A stretch of 64,000 bases of DNA from Clostridiales bacterium (GCA_016288155.1 JAEEYP010000058.1:1-64000), one strand, 5' to 3'. Positions 8,947 to 17,851 are shown, counted from the first letter of the stretch. Notes: generated from the sequence alone by a model not told the origin. Numbers and translations are program-made.

Positions 8947-9169
8947 TGTCACTCACCTCTTCGACATCGTACCTTCCGATCACGCGAAATCCAGCTTCTA
9001 TCACGCCATGCTTGAAATCTTCATCTTCGAAATAGAAATCCAAACAGCGTGACATCACGCCTGCGTGTTTCTTGACCTCGTTCAACAGCCAATCGTATGT
9101 CGCCGAATCTGTGCAGGCTGTCCAGTTCGCTTTGTTGCGTCCAACATCACAAAATTTACACACGAACAT
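8930..9169 (-). CDS. Small Cys-containing phage protein
   Basis: A 79-residue protein with CKFC at residues 4-7. GGAGGTG lies seven bases before the ATG. The function is unknown. Confidence 0.55.
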   Translation of the reverse strand: MFVCKFCDVGRNKANWTACTDSATYDWLLNEVKKHAGVMSRCLDFYFEDEDFKHGVIEAGFRVIGRYDVEEVSDNAEIH

Positions 9170-9302
9170 CGTCTGTCACCTCCGTTGTGTAACTCGTCCG
9201 CACAAGGCTGCCTTGCAGCAGACTGAGAACGGCAGTCCCCAAAACCTCGCGGCACGATATCTGAATCTCATGGCTTTTAATGCCCTTATCACGATCGGTC
9301 AT
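9156..9302 (-). CDS. Possible very small phage protein
   Basis: A 48-residue frame (MTDRDKGIKSHEIQIS start) fills the space between its neighbours and overlaps both. AGGAGG abuts the ATG directly, which is too close to be a normal ribosome site, so the start or the gene itself is doubtful. Confidence 0.35.
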   Translation of the reverse strand: MTDRDKGIKSHEIQISCREVLGTAVLSLLQGSLVRTSYTTEVTDDVRV

Positions 9303-9564
9303 CCTCCTGTTCCACATTATCCAGCTCGTCCAAAGCATCCCGCGCCATTTCGATATTGTTCAAAACAACGTCAAGCATGGCGTCAGCATTGATGTTATGG
9401 GCAAATATCGTCTTTGCCTGAGCATCTGCATGGAAATAGCCGGTCAGGGTTTCACCCTTATCGTTGATCCCGACGACCGCTGCGCTGACAGGGTTCTCGT
9501 CCACCAGCACTTTTATGCACTCTTCCAGCCATGCGTAGAGCTCCTGCGCCTTCTCAACGTCCAT
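9289..9564 (-). CDS. Hypothetical phage protein
   Basis: A 91-residue acidic protein beginning MDVEKAQELYAWLEE. It is mostly helical in appearance with a central VVGINDKGETLTGYF strand region. GGAGGAGG precedes the ATG. Confidence 0.6.
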   Translation of the reverse strand: MDVEKAQELYAWLEECIKVLVDENPVSAAVVGINDKGETLTGYFHADAQAKTIFAHNINADAMLDVVLNNIEMARDALDELDNVEQEDDRS

Positions 9565-9826
9565 CACTGTCCTCCTCCGGCTTCTCAGCGGTATTTGTCG
9601 AATCTCTGAGTTCTTTTATTTTTTGAACGAGATCTTTATTGAATTTGCTCGATCGCTCTGCTGGGGTTGGAATTGTTTCGCTGTCTGCCCATCCGCATCC
9701 AAGATAGTAGAATGGGCACAATTTGGATTCGCCGCCCTCACACCAATGACATCTTAGATGCTTTCGGCACTCTGTTGTCCAAAGATGCAGAAATTCATAC
9801 GCCGTTAGTTCCTTATCAGTTGCCAT
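9554..9826 (-). CDS. Cys-rich phage protein
   Basis: A 90-residue protein with a Cys cluster (TECRKHLRCHWCEGG...LCPF) resembling three other small proteins of this prophage, at 10913, 48789 and 50732. The start at 9826 has GAGGAGG upstream. Confidence 0.55.
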   Translation of the reverse strand: MATDKELTAYEFLHLWTTECRKHLRCHWCEGGESKLCPFYYLGCGWADSETIPTPAERSSKFNKDLVQKIKELRDSTNTAEKPEEDSDGR

Positions 9827-10298
9827 GCTGTTTCTCCTCCTCAAACGGATTTTTCAGAATCCCGCATTCCTCGGCGCGGTGAAATCCATTTGCAAAATCG
9901 ATCAATTTTGCCAACTCACGCTTCGTCTCCTCGCTCGCGTTTCTGCTGTACAACCCCGCCTTGACGAGATGATACGCGATCTGCTTTAACTGCCGATCGT
10001 CAAAATGTGCGTGGAGCGAACCGCACCAAAGCGGGAGGCAGGAAAAGTCAAGATCCGCATTGCGGAGGTCCGCTCCGAAGAGATCCGCATTGCGGAGATC
10101 CGCATATCGTAGATCCGCGCCTATGAGATTCGCATTCGTAAGCCACGCGCCTTTGAAACTCGCATCGTGGAGATTCACGCCGCTGAAATCCGCGTCACTG
10201 AGATCCGTACAGCGCAGATCCGCACGTTCACCTCCTTCTTCATGAGTCAGCCATTTTTTGTGCTTTTCGAGAATAACATCCAATTCTTTCTGCGTCAT
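9816..10298 (-). CDS. Pentapeptide-repeat protein
   Basis: A 160-residue protein. After a 35-residue N-terminus there are about 12 tandem A(D/N)Lxx repeats (residues 38-105, for example ADLRCTDLSDADFSG), which fold into a right-handed beta-helix. The C-terminal 50 residues are helical. Some pentapeptide proteins mimic DNA and protect gyrase, but many have unknown roles, so I assign none. On the plus strand the repeats give a visible 15-bp periodicity at about 10050-10220. Confidence 0.8.
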   Translation of the reverse strand: MTQKELDVILEKHKKWLTHEEGGERADLRCTDLSDADFSGVNLHDASFKGAWLTNANLIGADLRYADLRNADLFGADLRNADLDFSCLPLWCGSLHAHFDDRQLKQIAYHLVKAGLYSRNASEETKRELAKLIDFANGFHRAEECGILKNPFEEEKQHGN

Positions 10299-10489
10299 TG
10301 TTCGTCCTCCTTTTCGTCCGTGGTTCCGTTCATCCACTCTTGAAGATCCCACAGACAGCCATAGCACAAATCATACGCACGGTGGCATGTATCAACAACA
10401 GCTATTCTTATTGTCTCGTTCTCATATGCGTGGCGCACTTCTTTCTCGTTGATATCCGCACCGCATCTGTCGCATCTTCTGATCGTCAT
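10295..10489 (-). CDS. Small zinc-ribbon protein
   Basis: A 64-residue protein, MTIRRCDRCGADINEKE with a later CYGC pair. It overlaps the pentapeptide gene as ATGA. The longer upstream frame lacks a ribosome site. Confidence 0.6.
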   Translation of the reverse strand: MTIRRCDRCGADINEKEVRHAYENETIRIAVVDTCHRAYDLCYGCLWDLQEWMNGTTDEKEDEQ

Positions 10490-10905
10490 TGTTCGCTCTC
10501 CTTTTCGTCCATCTTCGCGCCGCAGTTCGGGCAATACCGGTACGCGTTACCGAAGATTGTCTCGCACTCGGAACAGCTGTAAATCGAAGTCGATATCTGT
10601 TCCCACCGTCCGTGCTTCACTTCTGCCGGCGCATCACAGATCGTATAAAACGGAGACTGGATCATGTCTTTGGCGGCCCTTTCGATGATCGAACGGTTGC
10701 CGCAACAGATCGCCTTGCCTTGGATGTATGCCTGCGCCGCGTGTAGCCGGTGCACCGCTTCGGCGCAGCTCTTACATAGATCGGCAGCCATACAATCCGG
10801 ACTTCTGTCCGGATCCAAAGATATCTGGAGCATCATCCTTTGAAAACCGCCGGATTCATCTTCATCAAATCGTTTGCGGCAAAGATCACATATGACGTAT
10901 CTCAT
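10486..10905 (-). CDS. Zinc-ribbon phage protein
   Basis: A 139-residue protein with two Cys modules: CDLCRKRF near the start, and a C-terminal CSECETIF...YCPNCGAKMDE ribbon preceded by VKHGRW. The second module is paralogous to the protein at 8638. AGAGGTGAG is upstream of 10905. Confidence 0.65.
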   Translation of the reverse strand: MRYVICDLCRKRFDEDESGGFQRMMLQISLDPDRSPDCMAADLCKSCAEAVHRLHAAQAYIQGKAICCGNRSIIERAAKDMIQSPFYTICDAPAEVKHGRWEQISTSIYSCSECETIFGNAYRYCPNCGAKMDEKESEQ

Positions 10906-10912
10906 TTCTGGC

Positions 10913-11173
10913 TCACCTCTCCTGTCGGAATACTTCTGAGTTATCGACGCTTTTCGGTAGGTTGTTCTCGGGAGGTCCGGCGAGCACGTCCGTGGCTTTC
11001 CCGTCGGTGACAAAGGTCGATTCGGCATGGATGATGGCACTACCGATGACTTGATCAGACACCTTCCGCATCGGAGTGACGCACAAAACGCGGTAACCAC
11101 ACTCCCTGCAGCGATCGCCAAATCTGTCGGCGCACTCTTTTTTCCACGACATCATGAAATCCCATGCGTTCAC
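10913..11173 (-). CDS. Cys-rich phage protein, GTG start
   Basis: An 86-residue protein. The best start is GTG at 11173, with GGAGG 12 bases upstream and overlap with the previous stop as GTGA. It contains the ECADRFGDRCRECGYRVLC cluster. The function is unknown. Confidence 0.55.
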   Translation of the reverse strand: MNAWDFMMSWKKECADRFGDRCRECGYRVLCVTPMRKVSDQVIGSAIIHAESTFVTDGKATDVLAGPPENNLPKSVDNSEVFRQER

Positions 11174-11505
11174 TTTTCTGGATCCTCCTTTTTACTTTTT
11201 CGGCGGAAAATGTTCACGGCCTTCCGAAGATTCGCCGTGATGGCGTTCTCCCGAGTCTTCTCGTCAGCCTGCAGCGCGTCGGAATCAAAAGGACGCGCCG
11301 GGTGGTACAAACTCTCCTTGCAGGCCGATTGGCATAGGAGCGATTGCATACTCTGTATTTGCGCTGCATATTGCAGACGATCAATCTCCCTCTGCAGGTC
11401 GGCCAGCGCCATTGTCGGATTGACGCCGCCGAGAAGCAGGTCCAGCGCCTCTACCTGCGCGTCCGTCAGGCAGTCGATTTTGGCCTGCAATGATTCCCTA
11501 CTCAT
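11170..11505 (-). CDS. Hypothetical helical phage protein
   Basis: A 111-residue protein (MSRESLQAKIDCLTDAQVEALD) with two likely helices and a basic C-terminus. GAGGGGG precedes the ATG. Confidence 0.55.
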   Translation of the reverse strand: MSRESLQAKIDCLTDAQVEALDLLLGGVNPTMALADLQREIDRLQYAAQIQSMQSLLCQSACKESLYHPARPFDSDALQADEKTRENAITANLRKAVNIFRRKSKKEDPEK

Positions 11506-11705
11506 GCGTTCGCCCCCTCGACCCATTTACGGAGCTTCCGTAGACACTCTGGACAAAGATCAATTTTTATTTTGCCATAGTCGCCGACCGTTTCCCGCGT
11601 GATCTTATACACACCGCCGTTTTGCGCCAGCTCGTCGATCATGGCGTTCACTATCGTCGGGTAGGAGAAATTCTCACCACACCTGTCACAAGTTATGGAC
11701 TGCAT
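11502..11705 (-). CDS. Small zinc-ribbon protein
   Basis: A 67-residue protein with CDRC near the start and CPEC near residue 53. AAAGGAGG lies ten bases upstream of the ATG at 11705. The function is unknown. Confidence 0.6.
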   Translation of the reverse strand: MQSITCDRCGENFSYPTIVNAMIDELAQNGGVYKITRETVGDYGKIKIDLCPECLRKLRKWVEGANA

Positions 11706-11719
11706 TACTGCGCCTCCTT

Positions 11720-13456
11720 TCACGCGCCTGCTGTCAGCGCCGGCAGGCTCCGGGCCGGATCGCTGAGATAGAAGCCGGCGTCCTTCAGGACGGTCGCGTA
11801 CTGCTTCTCGCCGGATCTGGCCGTTCCGTCGCCGTGGAGACCGTCCACAACGGCCTTCTCAGTTGCGCTCATTCGATCATATGCGGCCTTGCCGTAGTTC
11901 GGAGGGAGCCAGCCGCGGCCGCGGGCGGCATAGATGTTCAGGCGTTCCACCAGCGGCATGGCCGACGGCAGGAACTTTATGTGTGTCGTTCCTTTTTTGA
12001 ACAGGTCGATCTTGAAATACTTGCACTCGATGTTCCGCGTCTGACCGGCAGCAGCCGCGGCGTGTAGCCGCTCCCTGAGGTCGACGTCTTCGGTCCGACC
12101 GCCGTCCAGATAATTGAACGCCTTTTCGATATCAGAAACGACATGGAACGCCGTGGAGACGTCGAACGCCTCCTTTTTCCAGCTGTACGACGAGAAAATA
12201 CCTGATGTGGGGATGATGCACTTCGCGCCGATCTTGTGCGCCTTATTCGACGCCCAGCCGTTGTAGTAGTGACGGTTCGAGGAGCATTCCGGATACCATG
12301 CGTGTTCGAACGTCAGCTTGTCGAATAGGCCGTTGATGGCCTTCTCGACGCCCTCCATGATGGAGGCGTTCATCTCGGCGGCGATTTGTTTAATGTTGAA
12401 TGCGGAGAATTCGTAATCGGCCATGCGCTCGATTCGCTCGCCGTACTTCTTCTGCATCTCGGACGTCAGCCGGCCGGTGAATGCCGGATTCTCGAAGAGG
12501 GCCTGCCAGTATTTCAGCCGGACCGCTCTCATGTATTTCCGGTAGTCGAAACCTTTGAGGTAGTTGTCATCCGTGACGGTCAGCGTCAATATCGGCGAAG
12601 CGTCGAAACTGTCCTTCGCGTTCAGCCGGCGGCCGATGAACGGCTTCAGCGCGCGGTACTCCCGGACAAACGCCATCGTCGCGGCGCACTCGGTGCGGTA
12701 CAGCGCGATCGCCTGCTCGATATAGTCGCCCGGGACAAGGGCGCGGAGCTCGACGTCAGGCTCGTCCATGTCCTCCTCCACGGCCTTCCGCATCCGATCC
12801 CAGATGGCACTGTTCTCCTTCACCTGCTCGAAATGGATCTTGACAATGGCCACGTCAACGCCGGCCGGACGCTCCGCATTGGCAAATGCGTTTCCGATGA
12901 TCTCGGCATCCGCGTGATACTTTTCGAGCTGTCTGGACAGCAGCTTCCGTTCCATCGTGCACGGGTTCCGCAACGTCTCGGCGTTCAGCAGACAGACGAT
13001 GGAGCCGCCGTCCTTCTGCATCTCGATCGCCCGGAGCAGGTGCTTGGCGCCCGCCGCGAACGGCGGATTCATCAGAATGAGGTCGTAATGCTTGTAGGTA
13101 CGATACATCAGAAAATCGTCATGCACGACGTGGACGTCGACCCTCTCAAGCGCACTGGCGTCCGGATCGAACCGTCCGTCCGACCGCATCAGCTGCTTGC
13201 GGTGCTCGTCGGAAAACTGGTACTTCAGGATCTGCCGGAGTTGCGGGTCGATCTCGCAGCAGTCCACGTCCATTGTGTAAGCGTGCTGCGGGACACTGCG
13301 GGCGAGTTCCATGACAAGGTCACCTTTGCCCGCGGAGGGCTCGAGGACGGTCCGCACCATCCGAAAATCGACTCCCTCCAGCATCTTGCGCGCCACATCC
13401 GGCGGCGTGGGGTAGAACTGACCGTCCTGCGTGCTCGTAAGCTCTCTCGCTCTCAT
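11720..13456 (-). CDS. DUF4942-type SAM-dependent DNA methyltransferase
   Basis: A 578-residue protein. The N-terminal half is a class I methyltransferase: FYPTPPDVARKML opening, VLEPSAGKGDL as the SAM site, and DLILMNPPFAAGAKH as the catalytic NPPF of adenine-N6 or cytosine-N4 enzymes. The second half (about residues 280-570) matches the DUF4942 pattern common in mobile elements. It probably modifies phage or host DNA, either to escape restriction or for regulation. It is translationally coupled to the YodL-like gene upstream. Base specificity cannot be read from the sequence. Confidence 0.85.
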   Translation of the reverse strand: MRARELTSTQDGQFYPTPPDVARKMLEGVDFRMVRTVLEPSAGKGDLVMELARSVPQHAYTMDVDCCEIDPQLRQILKYQFSDEHRKQLMRSDGRFDPDASALERVDVHVVHDDFLMYRTYKHYDLILMNPPFAAGAKHLLRAIEMQKDGGSIVCLLNAETLRNPCTMERKLLSRQLEKYHADAEIIGNAFANAERPAGVDVAIVKIHFEQVKENSAIWDRMRKAVEEDMDEPDVELRALVPGDYIEQAIALYRTECAATMAFVREYRALKPFIGRRLNAKDSFDASPILTLTVTDDNYLKGFDYRKYMRAVRLKYWQALFENPAFTGRLTSEMQKKYGERIERMADYEFSAFNIKQIAAEMNASIMEGVEKAINGLFDKLTFEHAWYPECSSNRHYYNGWASNKAHKIGAKCIIPTSGIFSSYSWKKEAFDVSTAFHVVSDIEKAFNYLDGGRTEDVDLRERLHAAAAAGQTRNIECKYFKIDLFKKGTTHIKFLPSAMPLVERLNIYAARGRGWLPPNYGKAAYDRMSATEKAVVDGLHGDGTARSGEKQYATVLKDAGFYLSDPARSLPALTAGA

Positions 13457-13809
13457 GCCTGCTCCTCCGTTTCTTTGTGCACGCGATCCCGCGTCTTGCT
13501 GGAGTCAAACGTGATCCTTTTGAATCCGATGCTGTCGCAGTAGTAGAACCCCGGCACAATTTCATCCGCCGTAATGATCTCCACGACGTCCGACACAGAG
13601 AGGGAATGCCCCGTGAATCCCGCCGGGCGGGAATTGAACAGCGCATACACGTCTTCCAAATCGTGGAGATCGGCGATACCGTCGTAAATGCAGTCATAGA
13701 TCCCGCTGTCGACGCCGGAATCGTGGCACGACAGCACCGTCTCAAGATCCACGAATGCCATATGACGCGCGTCGCGCGACAAATCGATCTGATAGATCCT
13801 GAACCTCAT
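13453..13809 (-). CDS. YodL-like domain protein
   Basis: A 118-residue protein with LEDVYALFNSRPAGFTGHSLSVSDVVEI and a terminal YYCDSIGFKRI, the pattern of YodL-like domains found in conjugative elements and phages next to ArdA, DUF4942 and similar genes. The function is unknown. It is coupled at both ends with neighbours. Confidence 0.75.
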   Translation of the reverse strand: MRFRIYQIDLSRDARHMAFVDLETVLSCHDSGVDSGIYDCIYDGIADLHDLEDVYALFNSRPAGFTGHSLSVSDVVEIITADEIVPGFYYCDSIGFKRITFDSSKTRDRVHKETEEQA

Positions 13810-14012
13810 GCCTGCTCCTCCTCTCCCGTCATGGCTGCGAGGAACGCCCTGTGAAGGATCCTCCGGTCCACAGCACGCAGATACCGAAACGACGCATCGT
13901 ACGCCGTCATGAAGCGCTGCAAGTCCTTCGCGGCGATCGCCTGTTCCATCTCGAAGATCAGCTCCGTCGCCCGGCGGGCACAGCGTGCCTTCTCTTTTTC
14001 CCAGCTACTCAT
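13806..14012 (-). CDS. Small helical protein, first gene of the accessory operon
   Basis: A 68-residue, Arg- and Ala-rich, helix-forming protein. ACGGAGGCAAAC lies just before the ATG. The gene follows an operator-bearing promoter, so the run from 14012 down to 7505 is probably one transcript. Confidence 0.6.
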   Translation of the reverse strand: MSSWEKEKARCARRATELIFEMEQAIAAKDLQRFMTAYDASFRYLRAVDRRILHRAFLAAMTGEEEQA

Positions 14013-14040
14013 TGTTTGCCTCCGTCAATAATAATGTACA

Positions 14041-14058
14041 AGTCAAAGATTTTTGACT
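14041..14058. promoter_or_regulatory. Candidate repressor operator
   Basis: AGTCAA-N6-TTGACT lies just downstream of the -10 of the accessory promoter, where bound repressor would block initiation. The same 6-6-6 palindrome recurs at 17183 and, with one mismatch, at 57408. Confidence 0.7.
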
Positions 14059-14064
14059 AACCAT

Positions 14065-14093
14065 ATTATACCGCGACGGAGGCTGTCTGTCAA
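14065..14093 (-). promoter_or_regulatory. Sigma-A promoter of the 14.0-7.5 kb accessory operon
   Basis: On the minus strand, TTGACA and TATAAT are 17 bp apart, 53 bp before the first gene. Confidence 0.88.
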
Positions 14094-14144
14094 GAACATT
14101 TTGCTAAAAATATCAAAAATATTTGATTCGCCAAAAAGACAAAG

Positions 14145-14176
14145 AAAAAGCCCGACCGGAAATCCGGTCGGGCTTT
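14145..14176. terminator. Intrinsic terminator after the 14184-14603 gene
   Basis: The stem AAAGCCCGACCGGA/TCCGGTCGGGCTTT has a two-base spacer and T-rich ends. It isolates the downstream accessory promoter. Confidence 0.88.
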
Positions 14177-14183
14177 GCGTCTA

Positions 14184-14603
14184 TTACAGTCTGTCGATCA
14201 GCATTCGCAGGACGTCGCTGACAGTCCTGCGGCAGGATCGCGCGTACGTCTTGAGCTTGTCCAGCTCCTCTGGCGAGACGATCACGGACAGGCGGATCGG
14301 CTGCTCGCTCTCCGGGGCGCTGAACTCGTATGCGCAGATCTCCTCACCCATATAGGTGACGATCCACGTGCGTGCCTCGTCATCTGTGAGAGGGATAAGC
14401 CGCTCCCCGGGCTCATATCGTCCGTGAGCCGTCCGACGGGCGTACCGGCTTTCTGGACCTCCCACAGCGTGCAGGAAAAACTCCCCTGTACGCTTTCTTA
14501 GCAGAGTCTCCGTCTCATGCGCCTGACCAACACCGCGGGACGTTGTACCCACCTCTCGGGCGCTTTCGGTGTTGTACCGTTTGCCTTTGATGATCTGATT
14601 CAT
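14184..14603 (-). CDS. Phage protein with possible ribbon-helix-helix C-terminus
   Basis: A 139-residue protein. The N-terminal 60 residues (KGKRYNTESAREVG, LLRKRTGEFFLHAVGGPESRY) match a family common in clostridial prophages. The last 40 residues (SVIVSPEELDKLKTYARSCRRTVSDVLRMLI) look like a ribbon-helix-helix DNA-binding domain, so it may be a small regulator. It has its own promoter and terminator. Confidence 0.7.
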   Translation of the reverse strand: MNQIIKGKRYNTESAREVGTTSRGVGQAHETETLLRKRTGEFFLHAVGGPESRYARRTAHGRYEPGERLIPLTDDEARTWIVTYMGEEICAYEFSAPESEQPIRLSVIVSPEELDKLKTYARSCRRTVSDVLRMLIDRL

Positions 14604-14627
14604 GCTCGTGCCTCCTTTTTTTTATTC

Positions 14628-14656
14628 ATGATACCATGACTTTTGCAAAATGTCAA
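14628..14656 (-). promoter_or_regulatory. Promoter of the 14184-14603 gene
   Basis: On the minus strand, TTGACA and TATCAT are 17 bp apart, 25 bp before the start codon. Confidence 0.8.
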
Positions 14657-14802
14657 TGCTTTTGGCATACGATGACGCGGGAATCTTCTTTGTATCGCTT
14701 TTCGGCCTCCGCCTTCGTGTAGCCGTAATATTGCCGCACGCCGTCCTCACCGTAAACCACCCACGCGCCGTGTATGTTCCGCTCGGAGAAAAAGATCTTC
14801 AT
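14653..14802 (-). CDS. Small hypothetical phage protein
   Basis: A 49-residue protein, MKIFFSERNIHGAWVVYGED, whose pattern recurs in clostridial phages. Its end overlaps the -35 of the next promoter. Confidence 0.55.
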   Translation of the reverse strand: MKIFFSERNIHGAWVVYGEDGVRQYYGYTKAEAEKRYKEDSRVIVCQKH

Positions 14803-14807
14803 GCTGT

Positions 14808-15008
14808 TCACCTGTGCATTTCGCCGTTGATGAAGGTACAGTAGATGTACCACCCTTCGAGGATACGTTCCCGGCACACCCAAAGGACTGAGTGCACCAC
14901 AGCGTGCTTGCCCTTCTTATCCATGACGAAGTACCGCACGTCCGGGTACTCTAAGCTGCTCTGCCGGGCTCTTTCCATTGCCTCCCTGAGACTTTTCTTT
15001 TCGTTCAT
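14808..15008 (-). CDS. Small hypothetical phage protein
   Basis: A 66-residue protein (MNEKKSLREAMERARQSS) with a basic helix then a beta-rich half. AGGAGG lies seven bases upstream of 15008. Confidence 0.55.
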   Translation of the reverse strand: MNEKKSLREAMERARQSSLEYPDVRYFVMDKKGKHAVVHSVLWVCRERILEGWYIYCTFINGEMHR

Positions 15009-15060
15009 TCCACTCCTCCTGCCCGCGTACGACGCCCACGGGCGGGCGATTGTTATCGAA

Positions 15061-16234
15061 TCAGGCCGAGAGCTTGCAGCGCGTGAGGACCGTCTGAGCG
15101 ACGCCGTCACGCTCGTCGTGCTTCTTCACGGTGCCGGTGATCTTCGTCGCGCCAGTAACTTCACAGGGCGACGACGCGAACCACACCAGCGTGGCGCCGT
15201 CGGCGGCCATGAACCGGTACAGGTACGTCGTGCCATAATTGGTGTCCCACGACGTCACCAGAGCCGCTGAGCGAATCGGAACGGTGATGCGCTCCCCAAC
15301 GGTGCCGATATGATGCGATCCCGCCTTAGCGGCCTCCTGCGCGGCCTGACGCTGCCGCTCGCGCTCCCGGTGCTCGCACCACTTCTCGTAGTCGCGCGGC
15401 AGATAGGCGATGCGTCCGACGTGTGACAGCTTGCACCACCCCTGCTCGATCAGCGGCCGGAGATCGTAGGCGACGAGGACTTCCGCCGGCTGGAGATCCG
15501 GGGACAGCGCCCACTTCATGATCTCATCCGCCCGGGTGTACGCTGCTGCGTCCGGCGTGTAGCCGTCGCGCAGCTCGTCGCGGATCCGGACGGCGGTTGC
15601 TCCGGGAGCGTCAGACCGGACGAATCCGTGCTTGGCGATGGCCGCGACCGCCAGCGCGGTTGCCGTCCGAACTGGGAACAGATTGCCATGCCGTTCAACA
15701 TCGTACTGGTCGCCGGTCGCCTCCGCGCTCTGAAGGAACGTGACGACCTCGGCGAACGCGATGACCGACGCCGGGTTGATCCCGGTATAGTCCCGCAGAC
15801 AGCTGCTGCCGACCTGATGCGTGACACCGTCATCCGATCGGACCATGAACGTGACGTTGCGGTCACGGTTTCGACGGCAGTGTTCGCACATCGGTGCGCA
15901 GGTACGCCACGCTTCCGGGAACGGCTGTCCGATCGGATACGTTGTGATCAGGTTACCGTTGTCCATGTGCTCCACCTTGGCCGTCAGTGTCCAACCGGGC
16001 GCCCTGACCGAGTCCGCGTCAACCTCCACGTCACAGGCGCTGACGGTGTACCTCGCGGCGACATACGTCTCGTGGGTCGCCGGATCAAGCCCCTTGACCT
16101 CGATCTTCTGCGGGTGCTCCGGACCGATGGTAAACCGGATCGGCGTCCCGGAGAGCCGAACCGACTTCCGGGACAGGGCCGTGAGCTTCTTCTCGACCGC
16201 ATCGCGGTCGGCTGCAAAAAACGGTGATCGTCAT
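15061..16234 (-). pseudogene. Frameshifted phage accessory protein with Cys motif
   Basis: This gene starts MTITVF at 16234, then a run of six T (minus strand, about 16212-16217) puts it out of frame. Removing one T restores an uninterrupted protein of about 390 residues that continues AADRDAVEKKLTALSRKSV and runs through CEHCRRNRDRN, SSCLRDYTG and the intact 322-residue 3' part. The family is common in clostridial phages; its function is unknown to me. It could be a real inactivation or a homopolymer assembly error. Confidence 0.75.
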
Positions 16235-16334
16235 GGTGTTCTCCTCACTTATGCGGTGCTGATTTGGCGGGCTTGTGACCGCTCTGAGCCGCATTCCCGG
16301 CGGGGCTCTCCGGCCCCGCCGCCACTCTGCGTAG

Positions 16335-17150
16335 TCAGACCTTATTGATCAGGGTCCTGAAGTGGAAGCATTGGACATTCCATCCGCCGGCACCTATGGT
16401 CTGGACCTTGGCCGTCCCGGCGTCGCCCTTGATGAACCCGTTCAGGTCGCCTTTATCACCGACCGTAAGGCCCGCCGCGTCTGTGATCGTCCCCACAACG
16501 GTGTTCGTGCGCTCGATGATGAAATCGTACTTCCGGTCAGCCTCGTCGTTCAGATCCTTCGCCAGCTTCGCCATCGCCTCGTCCAGCGTACGCTCGCTCG
16601 TGTACGACCTCAGGTGCTCATACTCGCCGTCACGGACCTTCGTCTTGCCCTTGTACTTGTACTTGCGCCCGAAGCGCTCGTACTCGTACTCCTCATAGTA
16701 ACCGTGGACCTTGCAGTAGAACGCATCCTGCGCCGCCTCGTAGGCTGCCCTCTTGGCCTTGTACGCGTCGCTGCCGTAGAACTCCTCGCCGTAGGCTCTG
16801 TAGAGCTGGTAGACCGCTTCCTTCTCGTCGAAGAAGGCTTTCAGGCCTGTGCCGTAGAACAGCGTGCAGCGTTCCTTCCATTGCTTCAGGAACTCCAGAA
16901 TCGCAGGGACGTTCCGGCTGCCGGCCTTCTGCTCGGCGACCGTCAGATCCGCACGGTAGTCCTCCAAAGCCTTCCGGGCGGCGTCCAGATCCCGGACGGT
17001 CCAGCGCAGGTCGCTCTCGCTGTAGTAGTAAGGGTTTTTCGTCCAGCCGGTAGCCTCGGCCTCGTGGATGCGCGCCAGCTTCTTCTCGAGCTTTTCGATC
17101 TCCTTCTCTTTGCCGGCGACTCTCTTCTGCAGAAATTCGATGGTAGCCAT
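16335..17150 (-). CDS. Large coiled-coil phage protein of unknown function
   Basis: A 271-residue protein with a strong coiled coil at residues 1-30 (FLQKRVAGKEKEIEKLEKKLARI), Tyr-rich central segments (YYEEYEYERFGRKYKYKGK) and a C-terminal VGTITDAAGLTVGDKGDLNG domain. It is the first gene after an operator-controlled promoter. The 100 bp between it and 16234 hold only a G+C-rich repeat (GGCGGGGC/GGCCCCGCC). Confidence 0.65.
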   Translation of the reverse strand: MATIEFLQKRVAGKEKEIEKLEKKLARIHEAEATGWTKNPYYYSESDLRWTVRDLDAARKALEDYRADLTVAEQKAGSRNVPAILEFLKQWKERCTLFYGTGLKAFFDEKEAVYQLYRAYGEEFYGSDAYKAKRAAYEAAQDAFYCKVHGYYEEYEYERFGRKYKYKGKTKVRDGEYEHLRSYTSERTLDEAMAKLAKDLNDEADRKYDFIIERTNTVVGTITDAAGLTVGDKGDLNGFIKGDAGTAKVQTIGAGGWNVQCFHFRTLINKV

Positions 17151-17182
17151 AACGGTTCTCCTTTTAGTCGTTAAATTTGACG

Positions 17183-17200
17183 AGTCAATCGTCCTTGACT
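17183..17200. promoter_or_regulatory. Candidate repressor operator
   Basis: A perfect AGTCAA-N6-TTGACT palindrome lies immediately downstream of the -10 of the promoter at 17207-17235. Confidence 0.7.
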
Positions 17201-17206
17201 GGCATC

Positions 17207-17235
17207 ATTATAACACTACTTTGGCATATTGTCAA
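17207..17235 (-). promoter_or_regulatory. Sigma-A promoter of the 17150-14653 operon
   Basis: On the minus strand, TTGACA and TATAAT are 17 bp apart, with the operator overlapping the start of transcription. Confidence 0.88.
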
Positions 17236-17274
17236 TACTATATTCAAAAATATTTGAAATATTTTTTGCCGGTC

Positions 17275-17304
17275 AAAAAAGGAGAGCCACCGCAGCTCTC
17301 CTTT
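17275..17304. terminator. Intrinsic terminator after the 17320-17800 genes
   Basis: On the minus strand, AAAGGAGAGC/GCTCTCCTTTTTT has a seven-base loop, 15 bp after the stop of the 17320 gene. Confidence 0.85.
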
Positions 17305-17319
17305 CTGTGATCTCACCGT

Positions 17320-17556
17320 TTATTTGAAGCACTTGAAGCCTATCGCCGCTGCATGTGCGCAAAACGCTTCTACCGTTTCCTTTGGTACGAATGAAGTAGT
17401 ATGAATCGTTTTCCACTCACCGTAAGCGCCTTCGGGCGATTCAGGATCTTCTTCCCACTTCTGGTAGTATTCGCGGTACAGGTTGCTGTCGACTCTCTCA
17501 AAAACAATCTGTTCCTCGCCGTTCCTTATCAGCGTGATATACCGTTTCTTTCTCAT
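17320..17556 (-). CDS. Small hypothetical phage protein
   Basis: A 78-residue protein starting MRKKRYITLIRNGEEQIVFER, probably beta-rich. GGAGG precedes the ATG at 17556. The function is unknown. Confidence 0.6.
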   Translation of the reverse strand: MRKKRYITLIRNGEEQIVFERVDSNLYREYYQKWEEDPESPEGAYGEWKTIHTTSFVPKETVEAFCAHAAAIGFKCFK

Positions 17557-17641
17557 GCTCTCGCCTCCGCGTATGGCCGCCGCCCTTCTGCGCGCCCGGG
17601 GTTGTGACCGGGTCTCCCGCATTACCGGAGCTTTCGCTCCG

Positions 17642-17800
17642 TCACTCTGCGCGTTCAAGGGCCTTGAGGGCATCCTTGATCAGGATCATTACGATGTCGT
17701 GCTGTTCTTCCGGCGTCTTGGCGTCCCAGTTGACGCGCCCCATGACGACAATATAGGATTCGACGACCATGTCGACGATCTTGTCAGCGGTGGTTTTTGT
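17642..17800 (-). CDS. Small hypothetical phage protein
   Basis: A 52-residue helical protein, MTKTTADKIVDMVVESYIVV, ending KDALKALERAE. GAGAGG lies nine bases upstream. It is the first gene after the promoter at 17852-17880. Confidence 0.6.
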   Translation of the reverse strand, partial: TKTTADKIVDMVVESYIVVMGRVNWDAKTPEEQHDIVMILIKDALKALERAE

Positions 17801-17851
17801 CATTGTAGTTGCCTCTCTGCGTTTTAAGGCCGCCGCCCTTTTGATGATACT

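Noticed and set aside
16205..16220. Programmed -1 frameshift at T TTT TTG
   Set aside because: A -1 slip leads to the third frame, which is nonsense. The protein-like frame needs a one-base skip, so an insertion is the simpler reading.
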